Origin: Entoloma clypeatum
Lineage: Eukaryota > Basidiomycota > Agaricomycetes > Agaricales > Entolomataceae
NCBI GenBank assembly: GCA_963565915.1
Contig: OY751495.1
Coordinates: forward strand, 2,480,001 to 2,544,000
Direction: 5' to 3'
Length of the DNA stretch: 64,000 bases
Shown: one piece after another, positions 10,271 through 19,126 of the stretch
Layout of the letters: each line of letters starts with the position of its first letter
How positions within the stretch are numbered: the first letter of the stretch is position 1
Program-made: the position numbers and the translations under genes
The notes under the pieces: model-generated
The model's input: the letters and a program-made list of their open reading frames with translations, nothing else
Told to the model about the DNA's origin: nothing
Databases searched by the model: none

Positions 10271-11134
10271 ATGTCTTCAATCACTTCTTTGATTGCTGTT
10301 CCCGTTCTTGACGGCACAAACTACCCTGAGTGGGCGAACACCATGTGTTCGTTCCTTAGATCTCAGGATTTGTGGCAAATTGTTGATGGTGCTGAGAAGC
10401 GACCCTTGATGTCTGCTAACCTTACAAGGAAAGCCCATGCAACTAAAGTCAAGGCATGGAACATTAGGGATCAAATGGCTTTAGCCAATATTCGACTTCG
10501 TGTCGACCCGTCGATCAAACTCACCAAAAATATGTCTTCTGAGACTTGGTTTGAGTTGAAGAATAGGTTCGGACGAGCTGTTTATGAAACAGTTCTGTCT
10601 GACATTCGTGCTGCGTTGTCCTTCAAACTTTCTATGAAACGACAACCTGCAACTGAGATTGATTATCTTGATAAAATCTTTGATCATCTCGGCGCACATC
10701 ATTCTATTTCTCCATCGACTCGGGCCCTAATGCTTCTATCTGCCCTCCCGTCTCCTGATTGGGATGACTTTGCCATAGAAACCCTTCTTTACAATGATGA
10801 TCTCACCTATGATAAGGTTCGAGAATTGATTGTTGAAACATACAATCATCATCGTGTTGACCCTGTTCCCGATTTGTCACTTGAGGATTACCTTTACGGC
10901 ATAGGTATCTCCTATGATCCTCAACCGACATCGTGCGATGTTTTTCATCGGCCGTTTCGGAACTTGTGGAAAAAGAAGTCTTTCTTATCTGCACCAACAG
11001 ACCCTGGTGCTCTGCGCTACTCTAGCTGCGTCGCCGGTCTGGTGCATGATGCCGTCATAACAGAACAATGCAAGGGTCCACCCGTCGACAATTACGACAT
11101 AGCGTTTCCACGCCTGGACCTTATAACAGCATAA
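10271..11134 (+). CDS. gag: Copia-type Gag of element N
   Basis: 287 residues starting MSSITSLIAVPVLDGTNYPEWANTMC. The opening (small domain, LDGTNYPEWA, then LRSQDLWQIVDG) and the later helices (DYLDKIFDHLGAHHSISPS, LPSPDWDDFAIETLL, ELIVETYNHH) match the copia Gag family often annotated UBN2/DUF4219. No CCHC knuckle is present. The last 50 residues look unlike Gag and include one hairpin repeat (11024-11039), so the natural C-terminus may have been replaced. The ATG lies eight bases after the predicted splice acceptor. The frame is intact, consistent with an element that supplies its own Gag but borrows pol. Confidence 0.8.
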   Translation: MSSITSLIAVPVLDGTNYPEWANTMCSFLRSQDLWQIVDGAEKRPLMSANLTRKAHATKVKAWNIRDQMALANIRLRVDPSIKLTKNMSSETWFELKNRFGRAVYETVLSDIRAALSFKLSMKRQPATEIDYLDKIFDHLGAHHSISPSTRALMLLSALPSPDWDDFAIETLLYNDDLTYDKVRELIVETYNHHRVDPVPDLSLEDYLYGIGISYDPQPTSCDVFHRPFRNLWKKKSFLSAPTDPGALRYSSCVAGLVHDAVITEQCKGPPVDNYDIAFPRLDLITA

Positions 11135-14100
11135 TCATTGTGTAGAACGATTGTATTTTCTTTCTTTGCAATCAATACATTGATTTGCAATGTGTTCATA
11201 TTTTGAACGAAAGAAAGAGAGATTTAAAAATGCAAATGCATTTTATGTTCAAATAACTTATATCCAATCTGGAATAATTCCAATAAGTTGGATGTGCCGT
11301 TGAGCCACCTACTATAAAGGAAACAGCTTAATAAGCTTGTCAAGAAGACTGCGCGAGTCATTAATTTGTCTTTCTGCTGCGTCTGTCTTTCCTTTTCAGG
11401 AATTTATATTCCACCTTATATTGGATAAGACAAAAAATGATTTCAAAGCATTTAAAAAGTAATATTGTATTCGTGCGCTATGGCATTTGCATAACACTTA
11501 TTCTGCGCCTTGACAGGCTGCGATAGTGTTCAGAAATTGTCTTTCTGGCTGCCAATATATAATACTTTATTATGCGAAGAAGAGTTTTTCAACCCTTCAA
11601 CCTAAATCGATTCAAATTGGTCTAGCCAACCAATCTTGTTCCTCCACTCTTTCACCAAAAAGTAGTGATGATTTGGGGCAATGCAGAGCTTCTTATCTGA
11701 ACTCTCCATTTCTTGCATGGGAATGATCTCTGATGCATCTTGCGCCTTTTAGGCTGGCATTGCATTTTGACTTATAAGGCATCTGCGCTTTAATCAAGCA
11801 GCGATGACCTTGTCACAGAATCATATAGGGATGACCGTGATGGTACACACCCTATGGCAAAAATGGATATAGTCAAAAAATCAGATTGTATCACAGCTTA
11901 CAAATATTGCTGGAATAAATCGCCTGAGAGTAATTACCTCAGCATAACTTGGAGAGTAATTCCTCCGCAGTTTGCGATTATTTTTTCTGCATGAATTTCT
12001 GGTTTCCCAACCAAGTTCTGCATCTATTTCAGTATATGCTCTTTGAAAGCCAAAGATACATGGGAAATGATTGCCATACTTGACTGTGAAAAGGGGGAGA
12101 ATATAGAGAAGCATTTTAATGGCAGCATTCTGCGCTATTTGCTTTGCGATACCATTGCTAGAAGACTGATCTTTGATCTTTTGATCTCACTATCAGATGC
12201 ATTGCTTCGTATACAACACTCTATAGGTTGTACTATTAAAGGAGCGCCGTGACCGCTGCATACTTATCAAATGGTCAACTTGAACAAAAGAAAAAGCTTA
12301 TCCCAGCTTATACCCCTATGATTTCTCACCTAGAAACGATGAATTCTGGATAAAAGAGAATATCATATGAATCGATCCGTTAGTCTTATCAGACTATTGT
12401 TGGGTTCTATTCCCAAGTATATCTTCCATGATTACTTGATGAAGCATCTTAATTGATGGCTTACTAATAATGCATTAATTTGCATTATATGGTTCTTGGA
12501 ATACCAAGATTACTATTTGATCGCATGAAACGCATCAGAGTGCTTGTTACACTCTTGAGATTTGGATCAACCCATCATCTGATCTGCGCCTTGTTTTGGC
12601 TGCGACAATGATCTGGTTCTTGCATTGAGTAGAGCGCCTGTGTTGGCTGCCTCCTTTGACAAACAAGACCAAATAACACCCTCACGCGTTATTGTTGTAT
12701 CATGCAACAAACATAGTAAATCTGTGTTGATGTCTTAGAGTGGATTCTCTATTGACCTCTGAACATAAATCGGTTGTTCACCAACATAAGTATTGCCAAC
12801 TACAAAGAACTACATCGCAAGTCATTTATTTGACTATAATCTGCAATATTGCTTGCACATCATCACATATAACAGTTGGCTTGATTGTCTATAAAATCTG
12901 TAAAATGTACTCCATGGAATTGGTTTTCAGGGGGAGATAATTCATTCTCTATTAATCCTAAAACAATCCACATGATGTTTGCTTGTCTAGCCTTTGCATA
13001 ACAATGTGCGCCCCTTTGGGCTTGCCACAGTTACTAGGCTTGATTATATCTGCGCTCAAATAATGGCTGCAATATCAATCATTGCGATTATATTTTGCAA
13101 TAGCTTGGATAGTACGTCAGACGATATGGGAAACGATGGCGAAACTACCAGCTGTCTCAGATATTATATTCTGAAGACTCGACGTCCACTATGACGATAA
13201 ACTGGACCCTACTCCGGAACAGAGCATAAACTATCACAGTGGACTCTGAACCTAACTAGTTCATCCACATCCCTGAAGTCTGGAGTATTACACTCGACTC
13301 AGATGACATTATCTATAAGCACACCTTAAGTGTTGCCATGATAATATTACATACTCAGGATAAAGGCACCCTTGTCTAAAAATCCATGGTTGTTAGCGCC
13401 TTATTTGGCAGCTTCCCAGAGTATTAATAAGCTATTTATAGCTTAGATCATGCCAAGCATGATATCATCAGTTGGTTAAATGACCCTTTGAGCCAGATCA
13501 AGTCTAATGAGCTCTTAATTGAGTTATGTCTTCTGACTTATCCCCGGCCTTAGTGCCACATGCTCTTTCCATACTAGTTCTTGCGCTACTACTGGCTGCA
13601 ACTACTATGTGATCCATAAAAAACTGAGTACCACTACGTCTTGAGCGCCTTCTTGGGCTGCCTGCATTGGTAGTCTCATTTTTTGTGTGAATCATGGTCA
13701 AAACCATTGATACTCGTCTGGAATGACAATAAACTATCACACGTGGTTTGCTGATGCAATCAGGCCAAACACCTGACTCAGCATGGTCCGTGCGAGATAG
13801 GCAAAGCCTTAAATACGCTCCTCAAAGTTGAGTTTTAGAGCAGGCTTCCAATGGCATTCTTCGCCTACTTCTCCACCGTCTTTTACACTCGCTTCGCACA
13901 TGCCGACCAGTTGGCGCATGTTGCCTCGACCACAACCACCACCACCACCACTACTGCAGCTGGCGCCGCCACTGCTTCTTCATCGCCCTCTGGCAATAAC
14001 ACTGCCATGACCACCGACGATAAGACGTCAGAGAAGAAGTAAAAGTAGTTAGTGGTACGAAGTAATTAAATAATCAGTTACTTCAGTGGCTGCTCTAAGC

Positions 14101-14326
14101 GCTACACTGGCTGCTTCAAGCGCCATTAATGGCTGCATGTTTATTGCGCTATTTCATATCTCTCAAAGATATTTTTATCCTTTGATGATCTATTGATCTC
14201 AGATTGACTTCTGATGAGACCTGTCTATTCTTGTTTTGAATTAGACTTATGGGTCTCTGATAAGACCTTAAATGACAGTGTATGCTAAACGACACAGCAG
14301 ATCCCCTTTAGCGCCCTTATGGCTGC
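11024..14326 (+). repeat. Bulged GC hairpin repeats, second group (fourteen copies) in N
   Basis: Copies start at 11024, 11505, 11742, 11785, 12586, 12634, 13008, 13052, 13396, 13583, 13645, 14099, 14120 and 14311, each 16-19 bases long. The pattern is GCGCC-loop-GGC-N-GC. Paired changes occur: GCGCTT with AAGC-A-GC at 11785, GCGCTA with TAGC-T-GC at 11024, GCGCCAT with ATGGC-T-GC at 14120. The bulge is T in most copies, A at 11785 and 13396, two bases at 11742 and 13008. Flanking sequence is not conserved. Between them the DNA is AT-rich with no gene that I recognise. Confidence 0.8.
13851..14042 (+). CDS. Small Thr-rich ORF in the tail of N, function unknown
   Basis: 63 codons from ATG to TAA. 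The N-terminus is hydrophobic and aromatic (MAFFAYFSTVFYTRF), followed by a run of nine Thr and an Ala/Ser-rich, then charged, tail. A (CCA)n/(ACC)n microsatellite produces the Thr run. It is the only ATG-to-stop frame in the tail with biased composition, and its local sequence is more GC-rich than its surroundings, which may mean captured host DNA. I recognise no family. It may be non-coding. Confidence 0.3.
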   Translation: MAFFAYFSTVFYTRFAHADQLAHVASTTTTTTTTTAAGAATASSSPSGNNTAMTTDDKTSEKK

Positions 14327-14401
14327 TGCCATTTATTTTGGCTCTTCAACTAGGACTTGAATGTCTTCTTGTGAGCAAGTATTGAAACCTGACGGAATCA
14401 C

Positions 14402-14414
14402 ACTTGAGGGGGAG
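14402..14414 (+). promoter_or_regulatory. Polypurine tract of N
   Basis: ACTTGAGGGGGAG directly precedes the 3' LTR (TGTTGAGA at 14415), as expected for the plus-strand primer of reverse transcription. Confidence 0.7.
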
Positions 14415-14856
14415 TGTTGAGAATACATTCTAGACGGATGTCTCGACAGTCAATCACATGTCTATAAACATGTGTATTCCCATATGGAGTTACATATGGA
14501 AGTGTTCTAGACTTAGAACAATCTAGACTCGCTCTAGATCCCTGACTCATTAGATATGTGTCAGACGTGCATAACATATGTCATGTTATGTCACATCATG
14601 TGCTTGTCACACTATGTGACTATAAGTCACATATTACCATATACGTGAGTTTATGGTTCTGCGACAGAACTCAGTTTGTACTTGTTTGTACATGGTCTGT
14701 GCGCATCCTTGTAGGTATAAATACTCGATGTATCTGTATCTGCAATAATAGGACTTTACCAAGTACCTTCATCACTCAAGCTCTTCTCGCTCTTCTTGCC
14801 TCCAATGTGAGTATCTTACCCAGGCTTCCCTGTGTATGTAGGTGTGCTGTTTGATA
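14415..14856 (+). repeat. 3' LTR of element N
   Basis: It is the same length as the 5' LTR and apparently identical except C to T at a CpG (14833). It is followed by the target duplication GAAAC and the resumed G2 sequence. Confidence 0.88.
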
Positions 14857-14861
14857 GAAAC

Positions 14862-15073
14862 CAGCCCCCAATCCGATCATCGTCGAAGGACGAGAAGAGT
14901 ACCATGTGTCTATGATCCTAGACTCTCGAAAATTCCGCAGAAAGATCCAGTACCTCGTCCAGTGGGAAGGATATGGCCCAGAAGAGAATACATGGGAACC
15001 TCGAGCTAATGTTCAGAACGCTCAAGATTTGATCTGTGATTTCCATCGGCAGAACCCGTCTCGACCACAATAA
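14862..15073 (+). pseudogene. pol: G2 pol C-terminus: chromodomain
   Basis: Continues the G2 pol after element N. The frame reads EEYHVSMILDSRKF, YLVQWEGYGPEENTWEP and DFHRQNPSRPQ to a TAA at 15071-15073. The aromatic residues Y, W and W of a chromodomain cage are visible. Fungal chromoviruses use this domain to target heterochromatin. Separated from the rest by N and by the integrase deletion, it is no longer functional as part of Pol. Confidence 0.85.
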
Positions 15074-15206
15074 AAGACAAGTTCTCAAAACCCATGGCAG
15101 TATCGACCTCATCAGTCAACCACACACCGAGTTCCCCGCTCTAGTCTTCTCCCTGCCCAATATAGCCACCCCATTCTTCTTCTATCTCTCAACCATCCTC
15201 GCCGCC

Positions 15207-15578
15207 ATGTCCAACACCACCGTTACCTCCACCTCCACCACCGACATCAACCCCGCCATCGCCGCCCTCATGAACGAAGCACTCTCCATGAGAGACCAAA
15301 TCCATGCTCTCGAAACTTCCCTCGCCGACCTCCTCCATTGCCAGATGCATATCCGGCTTCACTCGCTGTCCAACCTATCCGTCGCCCTGAGTCCCGAGGA
15401 AAAACAAATTCTCAGAAATTACACCAGCACCCTCGTAATCGAGAATCGACATATTCGGCTGGCTATCAAAGGCCTCGAACTCGCCGTAGCCATCAACGAG
15501 GAGTTGATATATGATTGGAGCCTCAAGAAAAGCCCGAACTGGTCCGATCCCGGCAACAACGAGGGATGGGGACAGTGA
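15207..15578 (+). CDS. Accessory ORF of G2 between pol and 3' LTR
   Basis: 123 codons starting MSNTTVTSTSTTDINPAIAALMNEALSMRDQ. After a Thr/Ser-rich start the sequence is helical and probably coiled-coil (heptad-like I, L, M residues through HALETSLADLLH, then EKQILRNYTSTLVIENRHIRLAIKGLELAVAINEEL). No signal peptide or membrane segment is present, so it is not an env-type gene. G3 has the same ORF, intact, in the same place (28764-29135) with only a handful of residue differences, although both copies have broken pol genes. I recognise no family. Confidence 0.6.
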   Translation: MSNTTVTSTSTTDINPAIAALMNEALSMRDQIHALETSLADLLHCQMHIRLHSLSNLSVALSPEEKQILRNYTSTLVIENRHIRLAIKGLELAVAINEELIYDWSLKKSPNWSDPGNNEGWGQ

Positions 15579-15612
15579 CTCTGTGAGGACACAGAGCTTG
15601 GAGAGGGGAACA

Positions 15613-16013
15613 TGTTACGGACTCTACGGTATGAGGACCACGTCATATCTTTTACTTATCGGCCCGACTCGGCGCCCTCTTACGAACTTACTATGTCTAA
15701 TGTCTACTTTCGCAACCTTCGATTCCCAGTCTGACTCATTACCTTACTTCGTCATCCCCTTTAGTATACTTCGCTCCCGCACTGACTCGCTTTCCGCAGT
15801 CAGCTTACTCACTGTACATAGCCTTCCGCAGTCGCCTTACTCATGCGCACTGCCTTCCGCAGTACTGACTCATCCGCTACCGCCTATAGTCAGTACCTAT
15901 ATAAACCTCTTGTACTGTAGTAGATTCCTTAGATTTAGCAATCACTTTGCTCTTCGCCTTTCCACTTCCTGCATACTCTGCCCGAACCTTGGAACGGTTT
16001 GTTAAGCATAACA
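15613..16013 (+). repeat. 3' LTR of gypsy element G2
   Basis: Begins TGTTACGGAC after the purine tract GGAGAGGGGAACA and ends GCATAACA. Contains the TATA box TATATAAACC (about 15899) and the AGATTTAGCAA start-site motif. It is about 95 % identical by eye to the G3 LTR and less so to that of G1. Confidence 0.88.
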
Positions 16014-17008
16014 TGATCACTCAGGATGCGACTCTTCCAAACAACAATTGAATAACTTGTTTAGTGATGGCTCGATAAGTCTCGAACAAGACTTAGAGAT
16101 AGTCCTCATAGATAATGAACCGAGGTTTGTGATTTCCGAACCAACAAGACTTCGCGAACACGATCTCGACCAAATACGAACACAACAATGACCAATACGA
16201 CTGATAGATAACATGATTTGACGATTGACAAGTTCTTGAACACACAAAACACAATTGCGACTGACTTCCGATGCAAACCAAATGATCTCGAGGCTTCAAT
16301 GATACTCGCGAATGATGACAGATGCACAAGACAAATGCTATCAATTCTGGGGCACAATCTAACCTAACCTATCTACCACAAAAACTACGAGATTTTATAC
16401 ATGAGCAGCAATAAATATAGAAAAAGGTTGCATGTGGTATTGATAAATGGTATCCAGTCAAATGACCTTTGCTAAAGTCGTTTCAATGCGCCCATGTGGT
16501 AGACAACGCCACAGGTATGCCCCTTTTCCATATCTGAACCTCTGCTGCACTGGAGAGGCCACTATTTCAATATCTTGGTTTTGCGATGTACCCGGGACGA
16601 TGCCGACTAGTTACAGTGAGGTATCAGCTGCATCAATTAAGGGTCGCCTCGGTAAGCCACCCATTGGATTTGATCTCTATCAAAGTTCACCATAAGGTCA
16701 CGTTGATCGTGACGTATCAAACCCGATCTTGGTCTGTATCATCCGATGTCATTTTGATATTCCTGATATGGACGATTTGGACATGAAGCACGGCGCATGT
16801 TGACCAAACCTCTCGTGAGAATGTCTCTGGTCAAGTCCCGACATATGGTAGACAGTGCTAGTGTCATCAATAACTCCAATATAACCCATCTCCTTGTTTC
16901 ACGCTTCATCGCGAGAGGCACTCGATAGTCTTTTCTATCTCGCGAGATGATCCCATAGCTCTTGAGTATCATAGCTAAGCCCATAGCGGTGAGGAAATAA
17001 GGTTCGTG
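16014..17008 (+). repeat. Repeat F, copy 1 (truncated at both ends)
   Basis: From GATCACTCAGGATGCGAC to AGCCCATAGCGGTGA this segment matches about 62177-63150. The second copy is longer (1,283 bp) and has target duplications, so F is a mobile repeat of which this copy has lost about 135 bp at the left and 175 bp at the right. It abuts the end of the G2 LTR directly. Only short ORFs with no recognisable domain are present. Confidence 0.7.
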
Positions 17009-17210
17009 CTGTGCACTCACCATGGGAGGATGAAAAGCTGACCATGGGAGGATGAAAAGCTGACCAATTTCTTATGTAATTTTACATAAGACTTACATAA
17101 AACTTACATAACTTTGTCGCATTCTTGGTCAGAATTGGTCAGACTTTTATCACTATTGCCAAAATGTCAAGCAACCACTTTCCCACCTTCCCTCCCATTA
17201 GTAGTATAGA
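17009..17210 (-). repeat. Helitron 5'-end relic
   Basis: Nearly the same as 27530-27700 at the 5' end of the large Helitron: GGTTCGTGCTG, CTGACCAATTTCTTATGTAA, then CCCACCTTCCCTCCCATTA. On the minus strand the outer end reads TCTATACTACTAATGGG, the TC start and TACTAATGGG style of Helitron 5' ends. A 22-bp unit (17027-17070) is duplicated in tandem. No coding sequence is attached. Confidence 0.5.
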
Positions 17211-17287
17211 GGAGCTTATTAACCCGTGCTTCACTACGGCAGTGTCCGTATGCACTCTCTTGCACCACGACACATGACTGTCATGGT

Positions 17288-17444
17288 GGAGTAGGGCCTC
17301 TGGCCCGACTCCACATGATCACGTGACATAGACTACAAAGCACGTTCAGCCTGTTGTAGACACACCACGAGCTATCCATCCACTGCCTTTGCCTCCTCTC
17401 GTCGAGCCTCGCTCCGAGTCTGCCTGACCGCTCCCACCTCTCCA
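17288..17444 (+). repeat. 157-bp LINE-associated direct repeat, copy 1
   Basis: Virtually the same as 18970-19126. It starts with an 11-bp hairpin (GGAGTAGGGCC, loop TCT, GGCCCGACTCC, one internal mismatch) and includes the palindrome-like GATCACGTGAC. The two copies bracket 1.5 kb that includes ORF1, so they are probably the 5' ends of two head-to-tail LINE copies, although a small terminal-repeat element cannot be excluded. Confidence 0.6.
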
Positions 17445-18111
17445 CGTGGTGATGAGAGTGTGATTCGCACTTTAACACACTTTTTCGGACCATCTACCAG
17501 CTGTTTTCCTGTTTTTTGGTCTCTGCTTTCGCGTTTTTCGCGCTCGACACTATCTGCTCGCGTTTCTCGCATCTAGAACACGCGTTTTCGCCACCAGCAC
17601 CACTGATTTACAGCCTTCGAGCTCGCTACTCGCTGCATTCGCGTTTTTCGCTGCCACGTCACAGCGCGCTCGCGTTTTTTCGCGCCCAGCTCATCATTTT
17701 CGCAACTTACTGTGTCTCGGACAACTGCTCGTGCCCCTGCCACACATTGTCTCGAATTCCGAACCACCATCCTTGTCAACATCCCGTTTTTCGCGTTTCC
17801 CAGTTTCGTACAGCCCGTGAACCACCCGTAGAGCCTACTACCCGCGAGATATAGAAGATTTAGAAGATTTGGAGACTAGAGAACCCACGAGAACCCCTGC
17901 CGACACTTTCTGCTGATCCCACCGACATTTGCATCGAAATATCGTTGCCACGTCGAGCCCTAGCCCCTGCCCTCACATTTCCGTTTCGACACCATCCGCA
18001 ACCACCCTCCACACCCCGTTCGACACGCCGTTGCCACGCACGTCCACCCCAGCCTTACCCTAGTCCACGCCGACCCCATTTAACCCATCGACGAATGCGA
18101 CGCCGTACATC
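17445..18111 (+). other. LINE 5' leader with repeated TCGCGTTTTTCGC motif
   Basis: Between about 17525 and 17795 the motif CGCGTTTTTCGC or a close variant (one base longer, shorter or changed) recurs six or seven times: near 17527, 17551, 17580, 17638, 17666 and 17784. Each can form a tiny hairpin with a T loop. No gene is seen. It is probably 5'-untranslated sequence of the LINE copy whose ORF1 follows. Confidence 0.4.
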
Positions 18112-19008
18112 ATGCCCAACGACCCACGCCCACCATCGAAACTGCCGGTGAGGCTCGAATTACCAGCGAAAGTACTGAAGCACCCATCAGCCGAGCTCTC
18201 GCGACGCGTTGAGGACCTTGCCAAGCAGCACCCATTCCTCGCGACCTATGTGACTGAACTCCGAGCACATCTTCTTACGAAAGGACGAAACGAGGGACAT
18301 GAACAAGGGTGCATCGATGGCTTAACCACAGGTATCGAAATCATGCTCGACAAGGACTACGAGGAGGCCATTTCGATTCTCGGCACGAGGAAACACGAAT
18401 GATGGGATTCCCTGGTAGCCGAGATTTCTGCACTTCGCCCAGCAGTTGAGCTCTCCCCATTTGCCCCTACCCTTGATGTTGGCACCCAGACAAACCCTAT
18501 TACCACGCACGACGTCTCAATCCAGACCTCCACCAATCCTCGTCAGGATTCGTCAACACAGACTTCTACCATGGAACCCCCCGAACCACTCAACTGGGCA
18601 ACAGAAGCTGACAAGATCCCCATTGTCTGTGCAGTCTCCATTCCAACACCTCTGACACCTCTACCTGGGTCACGACTACCTCCACGCGACCTCTCCGTGC
18701 TTCGTTCCCCCTCATCCGAGCCATTTGCGACACTTCGACGTCGTTCTCGTAGATGCAACATCCAGTCCCGCCCCTCGCATACCTGCAACGAAGATCGACC
18801 CCACACGTCTCCACGCCGTTTGCGTCACCGTCGCCACCATGACTTACCTCAATCTCCACCAGACATGTTGGGCCTCGACCAGGCTCTGAAGGTTTTACGT
18901 GATGGCTTAGAGTCTCTTACAGTATTTCTAGAGGCGACGAGGACGTCGCCATATAGAAAGGGGCCACCTGGAGTAGGGCCTCTGGCCCGACTCCACATGA
19001 TCACGTGA
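18112..19008 (+). pseudogene. LINE ORF1-like frame with one TGA, truncated into the second 157-bp repeat
   Basis: From the ATG at 18112 the frame is open to a TGA at 18400-18402 and then continues in the same frame to 19008, the last part being 157-bp-repeat sequence. The first part is charged and helical (LSRRVEDLAKQHPFLATYVTELRAHLLTKG). The middle is Thr/Gln-rich (TQTNPITTHDVSIQTST). Position and composition suit an ORF1 (nucleic-acid-binding) protein of a Tad-like LINE, but I see no CCHC knuckle, so the assignment is by context. Confidence 0.45.
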
Positions 19009-19126
19009 CATAGACTACAAAGCACGTTCAGCCTGTTGTAGACACACCACGAGCTATCCATCCACTGCCTTTGCCTCCTCTCGTCGAGCCTCGCTCCGAG
19101 TCTGCCTGACCGCTCCCACCTCTCCA
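18970..19126 (+). repeat. 157-bp LINE-associated direct repeat, copy 2
   Basis: Second copy, with the same starting hairpin. It interrupts the ORF1 frame on its left and runs straight into the ORF2 C-terminal part at 19127 on its right, which indicates an internal deletion (5' end joined to RNase H) in the second LINE copy. Confidence 0.6.

Larger units (their letters stand above)
8553..14856 (+). mobile_element. Non-autonomous LTR retrotransposon N (gag only), inserted in G2
   Basis: Two 442-bp LTRs (8553-8994 and 14415-14856) are flanked by a 5-bp target duplication GAAAC (8548-8552 and 14857-14861), and the G2 sequence is continuous across the insertion. The primer site follows the 5' LTR directly and a purine tract precedes the 3' LTR. 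Of the 5.4-kb interior, only a copia-type gag (10271-11134) is recognisable. No protease, integrase, RT or RNase H motif is visible on either strand, so pol must come in trans. The rest is AT-rich non-coding DNA studded with a GC-rich bulged hairpin (about 20 copies). The LTRs differ at one position that I noticed (CpG to TpG at 8971/14833), so the insertion is recent. Confidence 0.9.
5085..16013 (+). mobile_element. Ty3/gypsy element G2, 5' cut by G1, split by element N, integrase deleted
   Basis: Plus-strand copy of the G1 family. It begins directly at the outer edge of the G1 LTR with interior sequence, carries gag (5374-6240), pol with two TGA stops, and is then interrupted by element N at 8553-14856. 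Comparison with G3 shows that integrase zinc-binding and core sequence (about 1 kb) was deleted at about 8484, just before N. After N it resumes with the chromodomain, an extra ORF and the 3' LTR ending at 16013. It cannot be autonomous. Its 5' LTR should lie left of the window beyond G1. Confidence 0.85.

Noticed and set aside
9107..14326. Hairpin repeats as a CRISPR array
   Set aside because: Spacing is irregular (20 to over 1,000 bp), repeats vary in sequence, the host is eukaryotic, and no cas genes are present.
17288..17320. LINE 5' hairpin as an HDV-like self-cleaving ribozyme
   Set aside because: Only one stem-loop is visible; the nested double pseudoknot and catalytic C required for that fold were not found.
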